NCBI GenBank assembly: GCA_002104985.1
Contig: MCGO01000090.1
Location: 62,001 to 126,000, forward strand
Length of the DNA stretch: 64,000 bases
From: Rhizoclosmatium globosum
Lineage: Eukaryota > Chytridiomycota > Chytridiomycetes > Chytridiales > Chytriomycetaceae
Reading direction: 5' to 3'
The notes below the pieces were generated by a model. That model saw only the letters and a list, made by a program, of their open reading frames with translations. It was not told the DNA's origin and searched no databases. Made by a program: the position numbers and the translations under genes. Below are positions 54,565 to 64,000 of this stretch, piece by piece (the first letter of the stretch is position 1; every line of letters starts with the position of its first letter).

Positions 54565-57500
54565 ATGCCGGTCAACGAAGATGCTACTCGTGGTTCCCTC
54601 AAGATGAACTGCCGTCTTACTGCACCATTCAGCAAGCAAGATCACTCCGAGTTCGAGAAGGAAGCTTATCGCGTCCTCAGAACTCAACCTGCTCATCATG
54701 CCGTAGCCGGACCTCCTGGAACTGCTCCACCGGTTCTTACCCAGCAACCGGTTCCCTCAGTTTCGGATCTTTTGAATGAGCATCGTACTGAATTAGGTCA
54801 GTACAACGATGTCAAGAATCTTTTAAAGATTCGCAAGGTTTACTCGCAAGAGGCCCACACTCCGTGCCCGGAAGCTATTGTGGAAAGGTACAACGCCGCC
54901 GTAGCCAGCATCTACGAAAATCCACTTCACGCTATCGGCCAGATTGAGTGGCAGAACGAAGAAGGAGACGTCCAGCTTGACATTGACAATCCTGTCGACA
55001 TCTCCATTGCCCAACTGGAACATGAAGGTTTCACGGAGGAGCTACTTGCGGATCACGCCACTGCGATCCAGGTGCGCAAGCAAGACATCGTTGCAGTGGA
55101 AAAGGCCAACAAGGTGAACGACGTCGCGGCCCAGACCAATGCAAGGATGGTCAAGTGCGTACTGGATCACGTCTGTTCTGAAATCAGGGGAGATATTTCA
55201 CATTTCTCTTTATTTCAGGAAAGTATTAACTTCTTGCACACCAAAGCAGCAGGACTTTCTGACCATGACCAACGTGGAATCTACGAGAGACACTTCCTGG
55301 CTCTCGAAGCGAACGTCAAGGCTGGAAAATTCTCTGTGGCGGCTGTCAAGGAGATTCGTAAGCGCTACCTGGAAACATTCGGTGAGGAAGCAATTGCTGG
55401 TACTTCTGAATACACCACTTTTGCTCATAGAATCGTCGCTCTACTCACCACTGCCATCGGGAACGAGCGCTCTACGAGCTACCAGATCGTCCAGAACTAC
55501 CTCGTAAATCTGGCTGGTAAGGAGCAAACTCTGGAGTGGCCTGTTCTCGTCGCCCATCTCGAACGATGCGAGAACGCTATTGCCGCCAAGAAGAGAGGTG
55601 CCGATCCTCTCGAATCCCAGAGCCTCAAGGTCAACCGTGTTGGTGCCGACGATCAAGCACTACCACATGCTCCTGAGTGTAACAACACCCGTTGCTCCAC
55701 GTGTGCCTGGCACGGTCCAGAATCGAAGCACAACACCTGCACGTGTCATCACCTGCCAAAATGTGGGAGATGGGATGGGAAATCGAGTCGCGATGCCCAT
55801 TTCAAGTACCACAAGGATTGTTCCGCAAATCCTGCTGCAACCAAAGGCAAGCAACCGGCTCGCTCCAACAATACTGCTGCCACCAACCACGCCAATGGCC
55901 AACAAGTCGTTCTGTCTCGACGCGACCTCAACAAGTTGATCCGCTCTGTCAAGTCACAAGCTGGTTGTCGGCCCAACGAGGACCAACCAAACAACAACCA
56001 CGATCAACCAGGTCCTTCTTCGCGTGGCGGAAAGCGTGGTGGTCCCCGAGTCAGTGCTCTTCGCTCTCGTATGGCTCAGGGCAACAGTGGTTCTTCGTCT
56101 ACTTCCACTTCTGGAGACGTTGAGATGGGAGAAGGCTCAACTGCCGATCAACCGGAAACTCTTGACGTCACAGACGCTGAAGTCATCGGACTTCAGGATG
56201 GACACTTCGTAGGAGACAGTGGAGCCATGGAACATGTATTTCCCTCTATTATCTCTTCTCGTTTCGATGCTTTTAACATCCGTGAAACAAACCGACAGAT
56301 CCACGACGCCGGTGGACACGCAAACCAAGTCACCCGCCTTATTGATGCGAACTTCGCAATGGGCAATCGAAGGTTTGTGTTAAACAACATTCACATCTCT
56401 AATTCTGTTCCAGACAATCTCATCTCTATCCTTCGTCTATTGGAATCTAACAACGGTTATATTCTAACAAATAGAAACTCAATGTGGTACTCCGATACGT
56501 ACGGGCCGGACGCACAGTGGGATGAGATCTTCAGAGTCGTGAAAGGTGAGTACGTCTGTCTGCCACCAGCAGCCAATATTCCATCGTTAAACTCACCATC
56601 TCGCATATCAGTATCGCAACTCTCGATGTTCCAAGACCACGATCTTGTCGACTATGAGGTACTGATTTATTTTTCTTACTCTGAACCATCAGTTTCAGAA
56701 CTCGAGTCCGATATAAACTATCTCACTAACTTACTCGAACCACCGCAGGTTCTCCGATCCAACAACGTCGTCATCTCTGCTATCAAACGAACTGGCTCGG
56801 GAGAGATTAAGACGGGTTTGTGCCAGATCGAGGCAATGGATCGTGACTATGTAAGTAAATTACGTAATACCCTTATCGCAAACGCTAAATCTCGCAAACC
56901 GCACAAACATAAACCCAACAGCACCAAGCAGGAGTTATCCAACCTGCAGTATTTGCATGAAGTACTGGCTCACGCTAGCTATAGATCTCTCGGGGATTCA
57001 GTGCGAAACAATATGATTATTGGTGTTGAGGTGGAATGGAATGCTAAGAATTCAAATAAACCGATTTTGGAAACTTGTGTTCATTGTGCTTCTGGAAAGA
57101 TTACACGAAATCCAGTATACGAGTCTAAAGGTGAGAAAGCGAAACGTCCGTTGTTTCGTATTCACACCAATACCTTTCCTTTACCAGTACGAGGACCGAA
57201 CGGAGAGGAGTATGGTCAGGCTATTATCGACGACTTCACGCGAAAAAGCACAATAAACTTTCTGAAAACGAAAAGCTTTGAAGAAGTGTCGAGTAGATTG
57301 TTAGAGACCACAGCCGAGTGGGAAAGGGACCTAGGTCTGCAAGTCCATGAATACTACAGCGACGGTGGTACCGAATTGGGCGACAAGTTCCGAGCACTGC
57401 TCCGAAAGAAGTTTGCAAACCGTGTTCACGTGCCTACATTCCGACAATCGCCTCCATATGAGAAGGAACGAAATGGAGTTGTCGAGTCGTTCATCAAAGG

Positions 57501-59583
57501 AATGAAGGCCGGTACCTTGACGATGCTTTTGCGTGCACGTCTACCACCACTATTAACCAAATTTGCTTGTTCTGAGTACTCGCGAATCAAGAACAAGTTG
57601 GTTCATCCCGAAGCCGGCGACCCGACCGACGGTCGTTTGGTTTCACCCGATTTTCTATGGACACAAACGGCTTACGACGTCTCAAAAGAATATCCTTTTG
57701 GATGTCAAGTCACTATCTTCATAGATCCCGACGAACGAGGGGGCACTTGGGGTTTGCGAGGAAATCCAGGTGTTTATTTAGGACGCAGCGGTCATACACT
57801 CGTCCAAGTTTACAATCTGAAAACAAGACGTGTACAATTAAGCGGTAACGTCATTGTTCACAGGGACCGTTTCCCTGGGCTCACTAAAGATCTGAAGATG
57901 CTCTACGATCCGTACTCTCCTTATTCGCCGGAGGAGGTTTCCATCCCCAAATTTGATGTTGAGGCATACTGGACGGATCCTAGTAAGCATGAACTCCCTG
58001 AACCGGATCGAGCTTTTACTGGTGATGTCTTGGCTGATAATGAAGTCACTAACGACGATACTTCATCAGACGAACCAAGATATGGCCTTCGCCCACGTAA
58101 GGCAATTTCTTACAACGAATCTTCGCGTTGGAAATTTGTTTCAGATACTCCGTTGGCAACCCCAGTGCCAGAGCCATCCAAAGAATTGCCGCCATCTTCC
58201 ACTGAGAACAACGATCAGCACGTGCACATCGATGACGCTATTGAAGAGGTTGTTCAGCACTTTCCCGAAGTGTTTGATCCAGTGCCTGCCGCTTTGAACC
58301 CCGAAAAGGTGATCATAAGTGAAACGGACTCGGATATCGACAGCGACCTTGACGACAGCATATACGATGGCATGGAAGAGGTTTCTGCTTCTCCACGCAT
58401 TCCGATTAATAGAGCTCAATCGAAGCGTGAAGACGGGGAGGAGAAGTTAGATGACGGGGAGGCGGACTTGAATGCCATCTTAAATGCATATGGGATTAAA
58501 ACCGAAATACGCTCTAAGATCGTTACGGAGTGCGAAAAGGTCAAACCATTTATGAAGGCAATGTCAAGGAAGCTTGAGAAGCGCCTCAACCGAAAGGTTA
58601 GTATTCGAAGTGTCACCCGTGTGCGAGCACTGTTAGAAGATCCCATTTTAAAACCCATCATTACTCAGATTACGAATGAGTGTCTGTCTACCGAGGCAGA
58701 AAACGAGATGACGCCGACTCTCAAAGTTGTTCCGAAACCCGACATTCCCAAAATCAGAATCGCTGATATGCCTCCGCCGCCGAGATCCTACCGGGAAGCA
58801 ATGGCAGGACCTTGGAAGGAGTATTGGGAACACGCAGACGCTGAGGAACTCAACTCGCACGTATCGAAGAAAACGTACCGCTACTCTCGCTATCCATCTC
58901 ACGGACGGGTCCTGCGATCGCACATCGTAAGATCGTATAAGGGAACAGTCGATGGGTACCTGGACCGTTTTAAAAGTCGGTGGGTAGTGGGTGGTGATAA
59001 ACAGATCGCCAACATTGATTACACAGAGACGTTCTCGCCGGTCATCCGTAAAGAAACTCTGCGTCTTATGATTGCCCTGGCACTCATTATGGGTCTTTCG
59101 ATCGATCAATGTGACGTAGTGACCGCATTCTTGTATGGCACACTGAAGGAGTCTCAATTCATGCAGACACCAGACGGGTATCCGAAATACGACAAGGATG
59201 GTAAGCAACTTTGTTGCGAATTACTTCAAAGCATTTACGGCTTGCACCAGGCAGCACGAGACTGGTTCGAATGTATTACGACTTACCTTAAGGAACACGG
59301 TTTTCGCGCATCGGTGAAGGAACCCTGCCTGTTCATTAAGGACGACGAAACGACTGGGAAGAAAGTGTTTGTTCTTATCTACGTGGACGACTTTCTTATT
59401 TTATCCAGTGATGCTGAACTTACCAAACGGGTGAAGGAGATCTTTAGACAGAAATTCGAAATAAAAGATCTCGGCGAAGCAAAATATATGCTTGGTCTTC
59501 AGTTTGAGAAGTTTGAAGATGGTGTCTACATTGGACAAGCTTCCTACGCCAGATCAGTGCTGGAAAAGGCGGGTATGTTGTAA
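54565..59583 (+). mobile_element. Ty1/copia-type retrotransposon Gag-Pol ORF lacking RNase H
   Basis: One 1,672-codon ORF. Gag-like helical region to about residue 350, then a Cys/His cluster (CNNTRCSTCAWHG, CTCHHLPKC) at about 370-410. The aspartic protease motif FVGDSGAMEHVF is near 550. Pre-integrase HHCC-type residues (LHEVLAHASY, CVHCASGK) lie near 795-840. The integrase core DDE is at IIDDFTRK, YYSDGGTELG and NGVVESFIKG (about 890-980). The reverse transcriptase has SRWVVGGDKQ, DYTETFSPVI, DVVTAFLYG, and YVDD at residue 1606. The order protease-integrase-RT is diagnostic for copia. Translation stops 18 residues after VYIGQASYARSVLE, before any RNase H domain, so the copy is truncated or relies on another source of RNase H. 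Codon use is even and the ORF is otherwise intact, implying youth. LTRs not found. Confidence 0.9.
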
Positions 59584-59756
59584 CAAGCAACCAACGAGTA
59601 CGAATAGATAGATGTAAATAATAAATTTAACTTGTCAACTGTAGCCGTTGATGCTTGTATATAATAAAAATAGATTCGATTTCTATTGTTCCCAATGGTA
59701 GTATGACGACTAGCAATGGGTTAAGATGGGCAATGATGTGTTGGCGTTCCTAATTC
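59584..59756. other. Non-coding gap between the copia ORF and the cassette array
   Basis: 173 bp, AT-rich, with GTATATAATAAAAATAG near 59656. No residual RNase H coding frame was recognised in it. A sequence change near 59737 (TGTGTTGG) may be the outer border of the following gypsy LTR, which is an inference only. Confidence 0.35.
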
Positions 59757-60319
59757 TTTTAGTCGAGTCAGCGAACTTAAACTCGGAGCAGTGGTGTATT
59801 GAATGAGAGGGAGAAACCTTTTAGTCGAGTCAGCGAACTTAAACTCGGAGCAGTGGTGTATTGAATGAGAGGGAGAAACCTTTTGTGCACGAAGTTTGAC
59901 GTTAACAACGTGTAAAGGGGAGCAGTAAATGGGAGAGAGTGTAGAACCTTTTAGTCGAGTCAGCGAACTTAAACTCGGAGCAGTGGTGTATTGAATGAGA
60001 GGGAGAAACCTTTTGGTTTGATTGTGTTTGTGTAAGTTGAGAGGGGAGCAATAATATAACAAGCCGAAGCTTCTAACCTTTTGTGCACGAAGTTTGACGT
60101 TAACAACGTGTAAAGGGGAGCAGTAAATGGGAGAGAGTGTAGAACCTTAATAAGGTATAACGCGTTCAGTCCAATTTGTTTCCAACGGCAACTCAAATCA
60201 ATAAACACCTAACGTTCCCAGTCCATCAGTTTCATAATGAACCCTCAAAATCACACCTTTTAGTCGAGTCAGCGAACTTAAACTCGGAGCAGTGGTGTAT
60301 TGAATGAGAGGGAGAAACC
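59757..60319. repeat. Mosaic array of 62 and 68 bp cassettes (order A-A-B-A-C-B-spacer-A)
   Basis: All units begin TTTT and end ACC. Unit A (62 bp, at 59757, 59819, 59949 and 60258) occurs four times without visible differences. Unit B (68 bp, at 59881 and 60079) occurs twice, identical. Unit C (68 bp, at 60011) occurs once. A 111-bp unique spacer (60147-60257) with the same ACC end precedes the last A. Units share GGAGCAGT or GGAGCAAT in the same place, and A and B each carry a short hairpin before it (CGAGT...ACTCG in A; ACGTT AAC AACGT in B). The array lies between the two retroelements and may belong to the 3' LTR of the minus-strand gypsy element. Confidence 0.9.
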
Positions 60320-60507
60320 TGAGGATCGCAACGAATAAGAAAAACACCGATAAGGAAACAAGAACCCAATGAACAACACTCCACCTAATTAAGAGCAGCG
60401 CAACGCTTAAGATAAGAAACTGCAATAACTTCGAAGAAAGAAAAAAAAGAAAGGGGAAAACGGGAAAAGCAACAAAGAAGAAAATCCCGACAATTCCCCA
60501 TTATCCC

Positions 60508-63500
60508 TTACGTACGGTCCAAATTGGACGAACACGCGCCTGAGCACGCACCCATCAAAACAAGGTGAGAATTATTCGACTTGGTATTACCGATAGTCGA
60601 TTGTTTATTCGAAGCTTGTAACAGTTCCTTTGAGCCAAGTGGCAACGTCGCGTCGCCCCCTGACGCGGAGATAATATGGTTGAGCCTTATACTAACATTT
60701 TCTTGAAACTGGATTTGGTTGACAAACTGTAAATCACTGAAGTCATCCAAATCCTCAAAAGGATCCATAATTTTAGCAGACAATATACTAGCAAAGATAG
60801 AATCTTGAGACTCAGCATCAATTTCTTCATTCAGGAACAATGTATCAATATTGAAGACCATCGGCGGATACCATAACTTCAAACGATCACCAGAAACAGG
60901 ACGTCGACGTAGTCGTCCATCAAATTCACGCAAGATATAAGCACCCTCAAATACTTCAGCAATAATATACGGTCCAAACCAGGCGTCTTTCAATTTTCGA
61001 CGGTGTTGATCATGTAAATTCGAGTCAAACACTAATACTGGATCCCCGACACAAAGCCTTTTCTCACGAATTTGTTTTCTGTATTTTTCATTATAATATT
61101 CGGCACCACGTTGTCTGTCACGCTCGATTTGTTGTTTGATTTGAAGTAAATCTGATGCTCTGCAGTCCAACACTCTTTCTCTTGCAGCAATTAATTCATG
61201 CAATGTCATGGTTTCTTTGAAGTTAACAACAGCAAATGAACTGAATTCCAGATCTAAATGTAAGACTGGTTCCTGTCCAAAGCCAATATAATAAGCAGAC
61301 TCTCGTCTGAAACTTGTAGTAATATTTGTAGCAAAACAGAAGGACGACAAACGATCGACCCATTTCTTTGGATTATCACGACAACCTCTCGCAATAGCAG
61401 CGACCAACGGAGCATGACGACGTTCCCCTGGTCCAAGCCCTTTGTGATTATGAGGTGCAATTAGTGATATATCAATGTGATAATGATCATAGACTTCTCT
61501 CGCTTTCTTTGAAGACATTGTTGACTGGTCAAAGAATAATCTAGACGGCAAACCAAAACGATGGAATACATTCTTGATAGTCCAGTCCAATGAACTCTCC
61601 CAATTTTGTAACTTAAAACCTTTCGCCTCAACCCATCCGCTGATACCTTCAGTCATGTGCCAAAGATTAATATAACCGTTTCCAGTGACTGGCATTGTAA
61701 CCCAATCACCGTACCAAACAAGCCACACAGACGAAGGAGTTTGCGACGGATTTAACTTTTCTTTCTCTTGATCAAATCTTGAACGTTGACATGTGTCACA
61801 TCTTTTACAGTACTCATAAACATCCTTCCGAAGAGACTTCCACCAAAACCGGAGCTTCAACTTAAGATACGTCGCCTCAAAAGCAAAGTGACCTTCGTCA
61901 TGCGCATCTCGAATTAATTCCAGCTGAGTGATACGTCTAGTAATAACTTGTTTCGGAAAAGAGTCTTCAGACCTCTTGTAAAGCACACCATTTCGTAAAT
62001 AGAACTGAGCAGCCATCTTGCAGAGTCGCTGGATTTGCTTTGCAGTTAACTCGTCTGAAAATACTTGCTCATCTAAATATTTAGCCACATGTTTCAAATC
62101 ATTGTCCTCGTCATAGGTTTCCCGTAACGTTGCGGCTCGGACATTGATTCTACAATAAACCATGGCTGCATCCAATGCTGCATCAATAGCATTATCTAAC
62201 TCCGCATTATCATTTTCTTCTTCATCCACAGACTTATCATACATTCTTGACATAGCATCGGCAAGATTCTTATCAGTACGAACAAATTCAAAGCTGATTG
62301 GAAACTGGTGAATATACGCAATACTTCGCTTCATATGAATATCAATATTTGCAGGATTATTGAGCATTCCACGAATATAGCTTGCGTCCCCACGAAGTAC
62401 TACTTTTGGTGCAAGACAGATCTGAGGTTGAGCGCGCATCAAACCCAAACAGCATGACTCAAGTTCTAACTTTGGAATTGACCACTCACGTTGTTCTTTA
62501 GACCAAATAGAACCAAAATTATGAGACGGTTGGAACTTCCTATTCTCATTTTCTTGACCCAAAATCTGACAGTTAGCTTTACCGCTCGCATCAAAGTACA
62601 AGATTGGTGGTCTTAAATCAAAAGCATCATAATTGAGGTTGATACGTACAGGAGCTGTTAACATGGCTGTTTTGAGTGCTTCAAACGCCTCCTGTTGTTC
62701 AAATCCCCAATACCAAGTTACACCTTTCCGCAGAAGTTCGAAAAGTGGACATGTAATATGTGAGAATCGAGGAATGTACATACGATAGAACTGACACATT
62801 TGTAACATAGAACGTAATTTATCAACACCTTTTGGGACTGGATATCGAGCCATAACATCCAACTTTGAAGGATTAATATAACGACCTTCAGACGAACATA
62901 CAATGCCTAAAACAATGGCTTTTGAAACACCAATTTGAACTTTGTTGTTGAACGTAAGACCTGTTTCAATGGCTCGATCACACATATATTTCACCACATG
63001 ACCTAACTATTGAACTTCAGTACGAATACCGTCAACTACAGGACTGATTGGTCCAATTCCTGCATATACTGTAAGATCGTCTTGAAGTCCTCGAACGTCT
63101 CCATTACTCGGAGCAACAAATTCCATAGATGTAATACGCTGGCCAACTTGTGCAGAATTAGTTTGTCCTTGAGACAAACCGGTAGGGCGGATCAAACCAA
63201 TTGGAGTATTAATTGCTGAGATATCGCGACACTTTGGCATAACTAAAATCTGATCAAAGTACGACTCAAAATCAAAGAGAGCCATCAACGAATGACCTGC
63301 GATTTCTTCAGTTTGAAACTCCATATATGGCATAGTACCAACGTCTCTAATAGTAACAGCATTTCCACGTTGACCATCACAAATCGGACGAATACTACCA
63401 TTTTTCTTCAAGACTGGCCACCAACGATTTGAATACGGTGAATTACAAAACTCATGACATCCGGCTTCAATTCGTTTGTTGAAGTAATCAATGACTTTCT

Positions 63501-64000
63501 GTGCCATACTTTTTGGAACAGGTGGTGCCTTATCTTTCCACGGGACGTGAGGAATAGTATGTATTTCTACCGGTGTTCCCTTGTAACAGCCAATTTCCAA
63601 GAGATCCATAGAAAACGCGCCTCGACGAACACGAATAATATCTTTGAGATATTCAATTTCCAAATTGGTAAGTTTAGCCTCCTTGCGACAATCACGGAAA
63701 CAAAACTCCAACTGCTCTTCAGTCCAATCTGGCAAAACTTTTCCTCGTTGCGATATCCATTTTAACGGTTTGAATACATCAGCTCCGCCTGGTACCTGCA
63801 TTGCAACCGGCTTTACTTTTTCGGCAACAGTTTTGGCTTTGCGAACGTGGACATAATCACTCGCAATAGACAATTCACATATAACTGGAACGTGATCAGA
63901 TCCAAGCATATGATAACCGTGATAACATTGTTTGACAAGTATTGAAGTTGAAACCCAAATACCATCGAAGCGAGCTCCCACGTTCCCGCGACGATTGTAA
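60508..64000 (-). mobile_element. Ty3/gypsy-type pol with upstream EEP-like segment (partial, one in-frame TAG)
   Basis: One frame on the minus strand from the window edge to 60508, interrupted only by TAG at 63007-63009. It opens at the edge with the C-terminal part of an endonuclease/exonuclease/phosphatase fold (GARFDGIWVS and GSDHVPVICEL). The RT follows: NRWWPVLKKNGSIRPICDGQ, motif A ALFDFESYFDQI, motif B GLSQGQTNSAQVGQ, motif C LQDDLTVY. After the stop come the RT connection (GIVCSSEGRYINPSKLDVM), RNase H (ILYFDASGKAN, SIPKLELESC, DKNLADAMSRMYD), an H2C2 zinc finger (HDEGHFAFEATYLK, CKRCDTCQRSR) and the integrase core (WYGDWVT, RLFFDQST, GPGERRHAP). The order RT-RNaseH-integrase is gypsy-type. 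Just past the stop, AAGGGATAATGGGGAA on the minus strand is a candidate polypurine tract before TGTCGGGA, a possible LTR start. Confidence 0.85.
63007..63009 (-). other. In-frame TAG inside the gypsy pol
   Basis: GGTATTCGTACTGAAGTTCAA is followed by TAG and then TTAGGTCATGTGG in the same frame. RT motif C is about 20 residues before the stop and the RT C-terminal part follows directly, so the stop splits one domain. Recoding between domains would be expected elsewhere, so a nonsense mutation is more likely than programmed readthrough. Confidence 0.7.

Noticed and set aside
54401..59756. LTR pair flanking the copia ORF
   Set aside because: I compared the 5' flank with the sequence after the stop by eye and saw no shared block; the borders remain unknown.
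59757..60319. CRISPR-like array
   Set aside because: Units are 62-68 bp, joined directly without unique spacers of constant length, in a eukaryotic retroelement context.
59721..60425. Minus-strand open frames translating the cassette array into repeated FLPLIQYTTAPSLSSL-type peptides
   Set aside because: Frames exist only because unit A lacks stops in one frame; they break at every B and C unit and start at non-ATG or random positions.

Overview
The window is nuclear DNA from a fungus, most likely a zoosporic lineage (Chytridiomycota-like). The evidence is a compact eukaryotic layout (about 35 protein genes in 53 kb, many only 35-200 bp apart), short 45-100 nt GT-AG introns in most genes, oleaginous/peroxisomal/GPI-type gene content typical of fungi, two U6 snRNA genes, and Ty1/copia and Ty3/gypsy elements. 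The lineage is inferred from gene content, not from a marker gene.

Left part (1-31 kb): the 3' end of a GPI-type secreted protein; UDP-glucose pyrophosphorylase; a PH-CLU-TPR protein; a tandem pair of seven-TM genes, the first broken; RNase H2 subunit B with a C-terminal PCNA-binding box; an HD-domain hydrolase; a very large FHA-domain protein carrying the PP1-docking motif of Ki-67/Repo-Man; an acyltransferase; a tail-anchored protoglobin; U6 copy 1; an ankyrin-DIL protein; RanBP1; and ATP-dependent 5-oxoprolinase.

Middle part (31-53 kb): an alpha/beta hydrolase and a membrane protein; a cluster of four alpha-carbonic anhydrases (three of GPI type) with decreasing intron number, interrupted by a dienelactone hydrolase; an N-myristoylated-type ankyrin protein only 10 bp upstream of an acetoacetate-decarboxylase-fold gene; two Cdc25-like rhodaneses; a leucine-rich-repeat membrane protein; PEX14; an alkaline-ceramidase-like gene; an F-box/LRR protein; an M3 metallopeptidase; and a steroid 5-alpha-reductase-like enzyme.

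Right part (53-64 kb): the ordinary gene landscape ends at U6 copy 2 and a decayed ATP adenylyltransferase gene. Beyond it are a copia-type Gag-Pol ORF that stops before RNase H, a striking mosaic of 62 and 68 bp cassettes (order A-A-B-A-C-B-spacer-A), and a minus-strand gypsy-type pol that runs off the window. This pol has an endonuclease/exonuclease/phosphatase-like segment upstream of the reverse transcriptase and one in-frame TAG. No operon logic is expected. The clearest functional groupings are the secreted carbonic anhydrase cluster and the duplicated rhodanese and seven-TM pairs. The best candidates for something undescribed are the Ki-67-like protein, the EEP-RT-RNaseH-integrase element and the cassette array.
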